This document shows positions 43,503 through 53,130 of a DNA stretch of 64,000 nucleotides, piece by piece. Source of the DNA: Protopterus annectens. Taxonomy: Eukaryota; Chordata; Ceratodontiformes; Protopteridae. The stretch spans positions 627,322,233-627,386,232 of the forward strand of contig NC_056743.1 in assembly GCF_019279795.1 (NCBI RefSeq). The letters are read 5' to 3'. Positions within the stretch are counted from its first letter, which is position 1. Each line of letters starts with the position of its first letter. The notes beneath the pieces are model-generated. The model saw only the letters and a list, made by a program, of their open reading frames with translations. It was not told where the DNA came from and searched no databases. The translations under genes were made by a program, and so were the position numbers.

Positions 43503-43805
43503 CGGTAAGGAGCAAGAAAAAGTTTCCCAATGGGGTACTTAGCTTTAGTTTGAAGACTTCGGTTCTGAAACTCAAACGAAAATTTCAGGAGTCGGCCGAC
43601 CGGCACTTGTGAACTGCTTCTGCTTCAGGCACCGTGCGGCAAGAAAGAAAGACTGCATGTTTTATACCCCTGACGACCTGACGTCATGGAAGAGGAGACA
43701 GCAACCGACGCAGGACCCAATACTTTGTTATTCAGGCCGACTGAGGGCAACCTGCCAGCAGATTACCCAAATGTAATGACTGCAACAGTGAAACGCGAAG
43801 AACAT
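42535..43805 (-). mobile_element. DIRS element A6, 5' segment
   Basis: Continuation of A6 beyond A7: gag N-terminal half, leader and left ITR, left end at 43805 (minus strand ATGTTCTTCGCG). The sequence beyond is not A3, although A6's other end lies in A3; see findings. Confidence 0.85.
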
Positions 43806-44020
43806 CTAGTGTGCACCTTGGTCAGGCAAAATGGAATACTGTGGTAACTGGCCTCTTTTTAATCATTAGACATGTAAAGAATACATCATTAAACTGGCTG
43901 CAATTGACTAGTTTAAGATATTGGCAAATTATAATCACAGCACTACAAGCAGTCTTTTGGTTGAAATGTTCTGAAATTAGTACATTTTGTTACTACTGGT
44001 TAGTAAACTGCATTTCTTAC
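43806..44020 (+). pseudogene. possible L1 ORF2 C-terminal relic
   Basis: One frame has CTLVRQNGILW, which could be the L1 GTLxHMxW block, and another has QIIITALQAVFWLKC, which could be the L1 xxTAARxxIAxxWK block near the end of ORF2. If right, this is the tail of the same L1 that is interrupted at 15233. The match is loose and could be chance. Confidence 0.25.
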
Positions 44021-45402
44021 TGAAAAACATGTCTGCAACTACAAATGTATAACTCAATTTTGCTTTATTAAAGAAAATAATTTTAATCAATACAGTTAAG
44101 TCTAAATTTAAAAAATCATGGAAGTGAATCCTAAACAATGTGCATTTATGCATGGTCCTTACAAAATGTGCAATGGGGCACTACTATGTTTTATATATAC
44201 TTAAATACGATCTTACTAATCATTTCAGCATCTCTAGTATGTCTTTAATCCTGAACTTTAAACTCTACTCAGTCTGCAACACATACTACATTTCACAAAT
44301 GCATTTTCTGAGTATAGTATACACTATTCCTTCAGTTCTGCAATGAGGGTGTTGCCTTCCAAAAACAAAGATTTCATTAATAATCTAACTTGTTCTCTTA
44401 TTCACCCTATTACATACTAAAAATATTCCACATGGAAGAGTACCCATTATGATAGCATACCTCTACACTGCTCAACACAAGAAATCTGGATAAAACCAAA
44501 AATAATGGGGGGGGGGGGACAGGGACATATTTTAAAATTTGTTCTTCTAAACAGAGAAAGCTGTTGGAATAAAAAGGTTTGTGTCAGCATGCATTTTTTT
44601 CTGAAGAATATCAAGTCAGAAACTCAAAATGACTCATTTACTGGCTTCAATCATCCATGATTTGCCAGAAAACCACATTTATTTGTGGAATATACCAAAC
44701 GTATGAGGCAAAAATCTGGACAGTTGAGATGTATGTCTGGTAGTGCCTGGATTTGGACAGCCAGGCTTGAAACAGGTTAGGCAGAAATAATTTGCAGCTG
44801 TCAGGAGTACAAACTAACTAAACATGCATTACAGCAGCATACCTAGTTAACTTGTCAATTCCACACTGTTTCTATATGCTTTGCATACAGAACGTAAACA
44901 AAAAGTATAACAAGCACAGAGCAAGGGAAACACCCAGACACCAGAAGGAACATTCAATCTTGTAGCCTGACCTCTCCATGCAAGGTTCCTTGTTGAAATA
45001 ACGCAGTATATGAGGACTGCTTAGAACTGGGTGGCTGTCAAATTCTGACAGGTCATGGAGCAAAGTACTGATTGGCAACTTCATAGTCAACCTCAACTGG
45101 AAAGCTCTACCACGTCTTTGACCAGAAAGAGCTCAAGTTGTGCTTTGACAGAACTGAACATGCACACTTCTTCTGAAACTGTAGAAAAAGGAAGAAAGCA
45201 CAATTTCCCTTACTGTCAACTTCCAGAGTGGTGATGGTAGAGGTTCAAGTCTACTATCCAGAAGCCAGGAAAGTTCAACTAGATTAAACAGCAAGAAGAA
45301 TTAGAGTGTTATAAATTGGGAATATCAAACTTACCACCTATGGAAGTCCAGTACACACTACTATAGCAGTACCAGAAAAGATAATGATTTTTTTAAACCT
45401 AC
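44021..45402. other. unassigned AT-rich sequence, probably host
   Basis: No DIRS or clear L1 homology, no long frame, no RNA gene seen. It holds a run of 12 G (44507-44518) and, on the minus strand, an AATAAA near 44061. It may be intron or 3' UTR of the gene suggested by the next exon. Confidence 0.4.
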
Positions 45403-45505
45403 CTTTTGTTGTCCCTGCAGGATCCTGGTGGAAATGTATTGTTTAATCTGACTTGGTGCATCTTTATTTACTAAATAGTCTGCTGTGCTATACTGAAATT
45501 TCAGA
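45403..45505 (-). other. candidate host coding exon
   Basis: On the minus strand a T-rich tract ends in TATATTTCAG, then 103 nt stay open, then AAG and the donor GTAGGT. The frame that remains open reads LKFQYSTADYLVNKDAPSQ and continues for 15 more residues to GQQK (34 codons plus one base). Phases are 1 nt in, 0 out. I do not recognise the protein. An open frame this short occurs by chance fairly often, so the support is the combination of both splice sites with a non-repeat setting just 45 nt from the B3 insertion. Confidence 0.35.
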
Positions 45506-45550
45506 CTGAAATATAAAAATTTTATAATACGTGGAATGCAAAAACTGCTG

Positions 45551-45753
45551 ATGTGAAGTTGTTCAATCTCACCATTCATTCTTCACTGATGGGTTCGGAG
45601 CCGATCCTCGGCTCTGACACAGCCGTTTAGCAAAGCTTAAAGATTACCAGTAGCTCGAGACTAAGCCCCTTATCCCATGATGCACTGCTGGAATTACCTC
45701 AGATCTAGTTTGCCACGGCACTGATCTCTTGGTTTTCAGGGTTGCTCGAGACT
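45551..45753 (+). mobile_element. DIRS element B3, left end and ITR
   Basis: Plus-strand family B copy. Left end ATGTGAAGTTGTTCAATCTC at 45551, then the left ITR (TCGGAGCCGATCC, AGCAAAGCTTAA, CCTCAGATCTAGTTTGC) matching B1's leader. Interrupted at 45753 by A8; the leader continues at 51320. Confidence 0.85.
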
Positions 45754-45940
45754 ATGTTCATCGTGCATACAGCTGCAGTAATCACAGATGGGTTTTCAGC
45801 CGTCAGGCGGTCCCTCGGTCAGCCGAATTCCAAAGTCTTGGTCCGGCGTCGGTTGTCGTCGCTTACTCTTCTGACGTCAGTAAGGCCAGAGTATACAAGA
45901 CACAGCCGACGCCATATTCTCCAGTCTTTTTTGCCGCGCG
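45754..45940 (+). repeat. left ITR of A8
   Basis: Begins ATGTTCATCGTGCATACAGC. From 45769 to about 45935 it matches the inverted right ITR (51108-51280) almost base for base. The right ITR extends about 31 nt further outward (GTACAGTTGTGTACC through ATGTAG) than the left. Confidence 0.85.
45872..45915 (+). promoter_or_regulatory. putative core promoter in the left ITR of A8
   Basis: TGACGTCA at 45872-45879, a weak TATA-like GTATACAAG at 45891-45899 and CGCCATATT near 45909 (YY1-like), about 155 nt upstream of the gag ATG. The arrangement matches A1, A7 and A10. Confidence 0.45.
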
Positions 45941-46064
45941 GTGCCCGAAGCAGAAGCAGTTCGCAAGTGCCGGTCGGCCAGCTCCTGAATTACGAAAAAA
46001 TTGGAACCGAAGTCTTCTTTAAAGCTAAGTACCCTGTTGGGGAAACTTTTCTTGCCTCAGACCG

Positions 46065-47845
46065 ATGTCAGAAAAAGTTAATAATTGTATTTCTTGTGGG
46101 AAGCAAATACCGCATAAGGATTTCCATTCCCGTTGCATACCTTGTTTGGGCCCAGACCACGACGTCTCGGGCTGTCGTTTTTGCGCTACCTTCAATAAAC
46201 GCACTATCAAGCGTCGGGCGGAGTTCGCCCAACACTACTTTGCTAAAGCTTTTGATTATAAGATGTCGGACACTCCGACTACCATTTTGTCCAAAAAACA
46301 CAAGGAAAAGGACCGACACGCGAGACCCGCGGCCCCCGCCGACACCACGCCAAAACAGGCTACACGTGGTCCGGTTCTCAGCGAGACGCCTTTGCAGTCC
46401 CCGACTACCGACGACACTCCTTTGGCGGTGTTCTCTGTACCCGAGTCCGCTGGGTCCTCGGTCCTTTCCCAGACTACTACCGAAGCCCCTGCTAATGTCG
46501 AGCCTACTAATGTGGACAGGTCCACCTCCACCCATGGTGTATTTAGGCCCTCATCTTCTTTTTCAATAAAGGCTTTTACTAAATCCAGAGCAGCCAGGCA
46601 TCCCACGAGGCCTGTTGCACAGGGCCCATCTCCTGGACCCATGCCTAATAAACAGATGCTTAAAATGGCTGAGGATTTAATTACTGTTATCAGAGGTTCT
46701 CAGCCCCCTCCTGACAAGAGACCCAGAGTGGAGGAAGAATCTCCCTCTTCTGATCAGGGATCCATTTTATCAGAACATTCTGATGAAGAGGAACACTCTT
46801 ACTCCCCTTTTGAGGATTCGGATGCAGAACAGTCCATTCCTTCTGTATCCCCTCCTGAGGATTTTTCTTTTGGGGAAACCTTGCACACTTTGAGGGAACA
46901 CTTCCATTGGGAAGGCCAAGACTTTTCAGATTCCAAGAAAAGACTTAGGGAATTTCTTTGGTTACCTCAGCACAGACCTCTGGCTATACCCCCTGTTTTG
47001 GATGTACTGGATGATGTCTATTCGGAGGCTTGCCTTAACCCTGATTCTCTGCCTCCTGCACCAGTAAAACCCGATAGGTATTACAGAGTACCCAGCTCTC
47101 ACCAATTTCTCTACAAAGGCCATAATGCTGACCCTGAAACCATTTCACAAGACCCCAAGGGATTAAAGGCCTCCACTGCCAAGAATCCACTCCCTGCAGA
47201 AAGGGAATCCAGATCTCTAGAAAGGTGGGGTAATAAGGTATATACCTCGGCCACCCTAGCCATGAGGGCCTTAAACTGTCAGTTTCATATGATTAAATAT
47301 CAACAGTACCTGTTATCACAATTAAGGAACAAAATGTCTCAACCTGAACAACCAGATTTAAAAAAGAGTTACAGGATATGATGCATAGTGCGGAGCAAGT
47401 GGGTAAACACACCTTACAATGTGGTTATGATGCCCTAGAGGCTTCCAGTAGAGCGGCTGCCACAGGATCAGTCATTCGCAGGCATGCCTGGCTTAGGGAA
47501 CAACATTTACCTGATCATGTGAAAGCTAAACTTCTTGATGCTCCTTTACAAAAGGATGTATTATTTGGTACTAATGCTGAGGACATACTACAGAAAATGG
47601 AAGAAAAAGCCAAATCTATGCAAACTGTCAAGGCTTTCTTACAGGTCCAACCACCACATTTTAGCAGAAATTGGCCTTCGAAAAACTGGTCCTTTCCAGC
47701 CACTGACAAGCCCCAAAGAGGTAGATACAGACGCACAAGGGGCAGAGGGCAATCACAAGGATCATATAGAGGCAGACAATGGCAATCTCCAGCACCAAGA
47801 AGTGGTGAAGACAGTGCACAACAATACAGGAAGCAAACCCAATGA
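46065..47845 (+). pseudogene. gag: gag of A8, one frameshift
   Basis: ATG at 46065 preceded by the leader. 46065-47381 (438 codons): finger C8-x2-C11, H21, C24-x2-C27-LG, DH32, C37-x2-C40, then a Pro/Thr-rich linker, KKHKEKDRHARP, KQMLKMAEDLITVIRGSQP, an acidic stretch, and the capsid-like core from LREHFHWEGQDFSDSKKRL to ALNCQFHMIKYQQY. One base is missing in the A run near 47360. The next frame 47378-47845 gives MHSAEQVGKHTLQCGYDALE, KLLDAPLQKDVLFGTNAED, NWPSKNWSFPATDK and the basic tail RGRYRRTRGRGQSQGS. The last 310 nt overlap the RT frame. Confidence 0.85.
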
Positions 47846-49746
47846 CTCCCTCATTTCCATGCCAAGCAAGTCTCAGCTGACAGCACCTTTGGGAGGGAAA
47901 CTAGCATTATTTGCAAACAATTGGCATATTGTCACAACAGACAAATGGATACTGGACATTATAAACAGAGGCTACAAATTTCAATTTCACACTCTTCCAA
48001 AAATGAGAGGCATGCCAAACTTGCCACAAAATCCAAGGGCAGAGGCACAACTGCAAATTTCAAAGCTCCTAAACATGAGAGCTATACAAAAGGTACCTAC
48101 ACACCAACAAGGTCAAGTTTTTTATTCAAGACTTTTTCTGGTACCAAGAAAAGGAACCGACTGGAGACCCATTTTGGACTTATCCATCCTAAACACATTC
48201 CTACTGTACCAAAATTCAAGATGCTCACATTACAGCAACTTCTTCCCATGCTGGGCAAGGAGTTTTGGCTGGTAACATTGGACCTCAAGGAGGCATACCT
48301 GCATGTCCCAATCAGACAAAGCTGCAGAAGATACCTCAGATTTCTTGCAGGTTCAATCCACTATCAATTCTCTGTATTGCCCTTTGGCTTATCTACTGCG
48401 CCCAGAGTATTCACAAAGTGCCTGGCATCAGTGATTGCCTACTGCAGACTTCAAGGGATACAAATTTACCCTTATCTGGACGACTGCCTGATCCAAGCGG
48501 ACAGCAAACGCATACTACTGGACCATCTGGCTTATGTGACACGGCTACTGCTTTCTCTGGGACATACCATCAACAAGGAGAAATCAAGACTAACACCATC
48601 TCAGAAAATAACCTTCCTGAGTGCCAACTTGGACACAAACACCCAGATGGCATATCTTACGCCAGAAAAACAAGGGCAACTATCTCAGTACTTCAAAACA
48701 CTAGCAAAAAGTATCAGGCTTACTGCAAGGAAAATCCTGCAGGCTCTGGGATTCATGGCATATTGCATTCTTCTAATCCCATGTGCAAAGCTGCATATGA
48801 GGAAACTTCAATGGTACCTAAAAAATCTATGGTCTCAACACAGTCACAGTTTGGAAGCAATTATACCAATAATTCCATGTTTGCAAAAGGAATTTCTATG
48901 GTGGGCCCAAGCATGTCAAGTAAACACAGGCCTTCCATTCTGCAAGCCTCAAGCAAAACAAGTCATAACCACAGACGCCTCAGATTATGCCTGGGCGACA
49001 TGAAGGACAGGTGCATTCAGGGCAGATGGTCCCAAAAGGAAAAGCACCTTCACATCAATCAAAAAGAAATGCTAGCAGTAATAAATGCAATTACAGCTTT
49101 CAAGGACTTCCTGCATCCAGGACAATTACTGATAAGAACAGACAACACCTCAGTAATGTGGTGCATAAAAAAACAAGGAGGAACACATTCATACCCCTTG
49201 TGCAGACTAGTCATGACTCTTTGGAACTTGGCTCGGGAAAGACAAATCGAACTTCAAGCACAGTACTTGCCAGGACTGGAAAACACACTGGCAGACACTC
49301 TAAGCAGAAATATGACAGATCCACACAAATGGAAGTTACATCCTCAGGTGTTTACAGAGATAATCCAAGCGTGGGGGAGGCCAGACATAGATCTTTTTGC
49401 CTCCCACAGGAACCATCAATTGAAAAAGTTTTGTTCAAGGACCTTTCATCCAAAGGCCTGGAAAGTGGACGCCCTTTCATTCAGTTGGACAGCATGGACA
49501 GTTTATGCATTCCCACCCCTGCCCCTTCTGCCCAAGGTGCTTTTGAAAGCAAGAACAGACAAACCGATGATGATACCGATTGCTCCAGATTGGCCAAGGC
49601 AACACTGGTATCCACTCCTGAGGAGCCTAACACATACTCCTCCCTGGTCCCTGCCTCTAATGCCTCTCCTACTGACTCAGAACAGCTACAAAACTCTTCA
49701 CAGTCAGCTGAAAACACTCAACCTCGCTGCATGGAAAATTCCTTGA
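47535..49746 (+). pseudogene. pol: RT-RNase H-MT of A8, two frameshifts
   Basis: The frame opens at 47535 inside gag (+1 relative to it) and runs EVDTDAQGAEGNHKDH, TAPLGGKLALFANNW, YSRLFLVPRKGTDWRPILD. One base is lost near 48205. Then 47921-49003: TLDLKEAYLHVPI (motif A), VLPFGLSTAPRVFTK, YLDD at 48473-48484, LTPEKQGQL, ARKILQALGFMAYC, ITTDASDYAW (RNase H Asp). Another shift near 49000 leads to the frame ending 49746: HINQKEMLAV (Glu), IRTDNTSVMW (Asp), NTLADTLSRN (Asp), then DIDLFASHRN, VYAFPPLPLLPKVLLK and PIAPDWPRQHWYPLL. Every catalytic residue is present. Confidence 0.85.
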
Positions 49747-50784
49747 CACCACAACATTCCCTACTCTCCAAGGAGGTGCAGGATGTCATTTTGGAGGCCA
49801 GAAGACCATCTACTAGAAAAGCATACTCTGCAAAATGGAAGCGGTTTTGCTGTTGGAATGAGAAAAGAGGCCAGGACCCTAGAAAATTGAACTTGCCTCA
49901 GGTTTTACAGTACCTAGCTGAACTGCTGAACAGTGGACTTTCATTTTCTTCCATAAAAATACATGCCTCAGCCATTTCTGCAGAATTCAACACGGATCCT
50001 CCTTTATTCTCTCACCCACTCTTCGACAGTTCCTCAGAGGGGCTAAGAATATAAGACCTCCAAGGAAGCAACCAATACCAGCCTGGGACCTTAATTACAT
50101 ACTAGAAAAATTAACATTGCCTCCCTTTGAACCTGCTGCCTCAACAGATCTGCAACATTTGTCCTGGAAAACAGCTTTCCTTCTGGCTATCACTTCAGCT
50201 CGTAGGGTTTCTGAACTACAGGCCCTCATGGCGGTGCAGCCCTTCCTCATCTTCCATCAGGACAGGGTTTCCCTTCGTACCAACCCATCCTTTATGCCAA
50301 AAGTGGTATCCAGGGTAGCCTTAAATCAAGCCATACACCTACCTACCTTTTATCCTAACCCTCAAAACAAAGGGGAGAGGCTGCTTCACACTTTAGACAT
50401 CCATAGGCAGCTACGTTATTATTTGGACAGAACAAAGTCCTTCAGGAAATCAGAACAACTTTTGTGTCCTATGCCGTAGGGGCTCAAGGGAAACCAGTTA
50501 CCAAACAGACCATTTCCAAGTGGATTGGCCACTGCATACGGTTTTGTTATTCCTATCATGGGAAATCTGTCCCTACTGGTATCAGATCTCACTCCACCAG
50601 GGCCACAGCCACCTCTACAGCCTTCCTCAGAGGCGTTCCTACTAAGGATATTTTGGAGGCAGACACTTGGAGTTCTGTACATACCTTCACAAAACACTAC
50701 CACCTACCCTTATATTCCAGAACAAGAGCAGGCTTTGCCACTGCTGTTTTGCAGGGCATTCTGGCTCAACCCAGTTCCTCATAG
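49440..50784 (+). pseudogene. tyrosine recombinase of A8, two 1-nt deletions
   Basis: The YR frame is open far upstream (from 48987), overlapping the RT-RH end in another frame as in A2. The enzyme proper starts near 49775 (VQDVILEARRPSTRKAYSAKW) and reads SSIKIHASAISAEFN. One base is lost near 50021. Then come LPPFEPAASTDLQHLSWK, AITSARRVSELQAL (box I) and YYLDRTKSFRKSEQLL. One T is lost near 50462. The frame ending 50784 has SKWIGHCIRFCYSYHGK, RSHSTRATATS (box II) and FTKHYHLPLYSRTRAGFAT (nucleophile Tyr). All catalytic residues are intact; stop at 50782-50784, 33 nt before the ICR. Confidence 0.85.
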
Positions 50785-50817
50785 TACCTACCACCCTATG
50801 CATAGCTTTGGGACTCT

Positions 50818-50915
50818 ACCCATCTTTGATTACTGCAGCTGTATGCACGATGAACATAGTACAGTTGTGTACCTACCATAAATGTAGATGTTCGAGTGCT
50901 AATACAGCTGCAGTA
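50818..50915. repeat. ICR of A8
   Basis: 50818-50857 is the reverse complement of the left end (45754-45793, one mismatch seen). 50859-50915 is the reverse complement of the right end (51263-51319). A single A lies between. This is the clearest example in the window. Confidence 0.9.
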
Positions 50916-51084
50916 CAGGTTTCCCTCCCTCCTTCCCCACTTGGTAAAGGCATGGGGCCTAACAACCTCTTCATACCACCTGACTGGGTTATCCTGCTAT
51001 GTTTTATTTGCTTGCTTACACTGATTTTGCATTACATTGCATTGCCTGCATATGTAGATAAGCCTTATTTATGTATTGCCTTCC

Positions 51085-51319
51085 TTTTGGAGGCACCTGA
51101 CATCTGGGGCAAGAAAGACTGAAGAACATGGCGTCGGCTGTGTCTTGTATACTCTGGCCTTACTGACGTCAGAAGAGTAAGTGACGACAACCAACGCCGG
51201 ACCAAGACTTTGGAATTCGGCCGACCGAGGGACCGCCTGACGGCTGAAAACCCATCTGTGATTACTGCAGCTGTATTAGCACTCTAACATCTACATTTAT
51301 GGTAGGTACACAACTGTAC
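51085..51319 (-). repeat. right ITR of A8
   Basis: Inverted copy of the left ITR with a longer outer end, finishing CTACATTTATGGTAGGTACA-CAACTGTAC at 51319. It also carries the TGACGTCA/TATA block, reading inward on the minus strand. Confidence 0.85.
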
Positions 51320-51510
51320 TTTTTGTGGGATATTCTGCATATTTCCAAGTTGTCTTTATTTTTCTTATATACATATATATTTTTAGATATAGACTGTTGT
51401 TTAGAAGTGTTCCCCTTTCCCTTTTACGGCTTTTGCTTCTAGCCACATTATTCATGATTTCTGGCTTCTTGGCCTTGGCCTGTAGTAGTGTAGACTAGTG
51501 AGGAGAAAAA
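51320..51510 (+). mobile_element. DIRS element B3, leader fragment
   Basis: A/T-rich B3 leader between A8 and A9. Joining 45753 to 51320 gives GAGACT-TTTTTGTGGGATA, which lines up with CAAGCC-TTTTTGAGAAAAT in B1's leader (10200-10230, reversed). No coding content. Confidence 0.6.
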
Positions 51511-51885
51511 GTACAGTTGTGTACACTTACCATAAATGTAGATGTTAGAGTGTATTCACTGTTGCAGTCATTACATTTGAATAATCCCTGCTGACAGGTT
51601 GCCCTCAGCCGGCCTGAATTCCAAAGTCTTGGGTCCTGTGTCGGCTGCTGTCGCCCCTTCCCGGTCGTCAGGGGTATAAAAGAAGCGGCCAACGCCATTT
51701 TCTTCAGTTTTTCTTGCCCCAGATGTCAGGTGCCCCCAAAAAAGGGTAGCCAAACTTTATATATATTCAGAAATACACCAATATAAATTTTACCTTCTTC
51801 CATAAGCAAATACACCACATAGGTAGTATAAATCAGAGAAGGAAAGATCCAAAAGAAAAAAAGGGGGAAGGCGGGTGGGTAACCT

Positions 51886-51987
51886 GGACTGCAACAGTGA
51901 ATACACTCTAACATCTACATTTATGGTAACTGTACACAACTGTACTATGTTCTTCGTGTTTCGCTGCTGCAGTCATTACATTTGGGT
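51886..51987. repeat. ICR of A9
   Basis: Complement of the right end joined to ATGTTCTTCGTGTTTCGCTGC. The left end at 62154 starts ATGTTCTTCGTGTTTCACTG, a near-perfect fit. Confidence 0.8.
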
Positions 51988-51994
51988 ACAGTCC

Positions 51995-53130
51995 CAAAGC
52001 TATGGTTGGGAGGCTGGAACCAGACAGCAGTAGGAGCAGCTATGAGGCCCTGCAGAACTGCAGTGGCAAAGCCTGCCTTGGATTTAGAGTAGAGTGGCAG
52101 ATGATAATGCTTTGTAAAGGTGTGCACTGAACTCCAAGAAGCCGCCTCTAAAATGTCTCTGGTTGGTACTCCCATGAGAAAGGCTGCTGAGGTGGCTGCA
52201 GCTCTGGTGGAATGAGGCCTAATGCCCTTAGGCACTGGCTTGCCATGGTGTAAGTAGAAGAAAATGAATGCAGTGGCCTAACCACTTAGAAATAGTTTGC
52301 TTTGAGATAGGCTTTCCTTGTGATCCTGCAGCATATGCCACTAGTAATTGCTCTTGTGATCCTGCAGCATATGCCACTAGTAATTGCTCTGTCTTCCTGA
52401 AAGCGTTGGTTCTGTCCAAGTAGAATCTAAGCGGTCTGTGTACGTCCAAAGAATGCAAAATTCTCTCCCCCTTGTTCTGTGGATTTGGGTAAAAGGTTGG
52501 CAGATGGATGGCTTGGTTAAGAGCCACACTGGACACTACTTTAGGCATAAATGTTGGGTTTGTCCTCAGGGAGACCCTGCCTGGATGAAAAATGATGAAA
52601 GGTTCCACAGCCATGAGCGCCTGTAGCTCTGAAACTCGTCTTGCAGAAGTAATTGCTAAGAGCAGAGCTGCTTTTCCAAGATAAAAACTTCATATCAGCA
52701 GTAGCAGCTGGCTCAAAAGGAGGCAGGGTGAGCTTTTCCAAGACATAGTTGAGGTCCCATGCAGGTACTGGTAGTCTCTGGGGGCCTTAAATTTTTGGCT
52801 CCTCTGACATACTGCCTTAATAAAGGGTGAGAAAAAAGTGGTGGCTCTGTGTTGTAATGAGCCAAAATGGCAGAGGCATGAATTTTAATTGATGAAAAAG
52901 ATAGGCCTTTGTCCAGCATCTCAGTTAAGTATTGCAAAATCTGAGGAAAATTTGGTACCGCTATAATCAGTTCCTTGTGCCTGGTTCCAGGCACAGAATC
53001 TCTTCTATTTTCCAGCATAAAAGACTTTCTAGTACTAGGCCTTCTCGCTTCCATAATGACATCCACCACAGCTTTCCTGTGAGGTGTTTTTGTATGACTA
53101 CCTTATCCGTCATGCTGCCAAGTTGAATAT
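51995..53130 (-). pseudogene. tyrosine recombinase of A9
   Basis: Box II RPHSTRAAATS and Tyr in FTKHYHLPLYSKSKAG are in 51945-52235. An in-frame 36-bp duplication (52318-52389) doubles EQLLVAYAAGSQ. 52228-52614 has VEPFIIFHPGRVSL, NPTFMPKVVSSVALNQAIHL and YLDRTNAFRKTEQLL. Box I is encoded at about 52625-52660 (SARRVSEL) but in a frame different from both flanks because of an insertion in the GC-rich TAALL region. The N-terminus (VDVIMEARRPSTRKSF, SSIKIHASAILAHYN) is in 52713-53069. All catalytic residues are encoded, with about four lesions. Confidence 0.8.
52318..52389. repeat. 36-bp in-frame tandem duplication in the A9 YR
   Basis: Two exact 36-nt units, 52318-52353 and 52354-52389, each coding 12 residues of the segment before the KPISKQ block. 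Private to this copy. Confidence 0.9.

Larger units (their letters stand above)
45754..51319 (+). mobile_element. DIRS element A8, complete and best preserved
   Basis: The only plus-strand family A copy, 5,566 nt, with every structural part: left ITR (45754-45940), leader, gag, RT-RH-MT, YR, ICR (50818-50915), spacer and right ITR (about 51085-51319, ending AACTGTAC). Ends carry AATACAGCTGCAGTAATCACAGATGGG-type sequence, so it is a fourth subtype (IV). About five single-base deletions break its genes and I see no premature stop outside these shifts. It lies in the 5' leader of B3. It is probably the youngest copy in the window together with A2. Confidence 0.9.

Noticed and set aside
15234..43805. 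LTR retrotransposons or endogenous retroviruses
   Set aside because: The terminal repeats are inverted, not direct. There is no protease, DDE integrase, primer-binding site or polypurine tract, and the integration enzyme is a tyrosine recombinase.
44507..44518. Run of 12 G as a functional quadruplex or telomere-like site
   Set aside because: A lone homopolymer with no repeat pattern; it may also be a sequencing artefact.
45361..45385. A second tiny minus-strand exon next to 45403-45505
   Set aside because: The implied intron would be only about 40 nt and the exon about 20 nt, too small to be credible.
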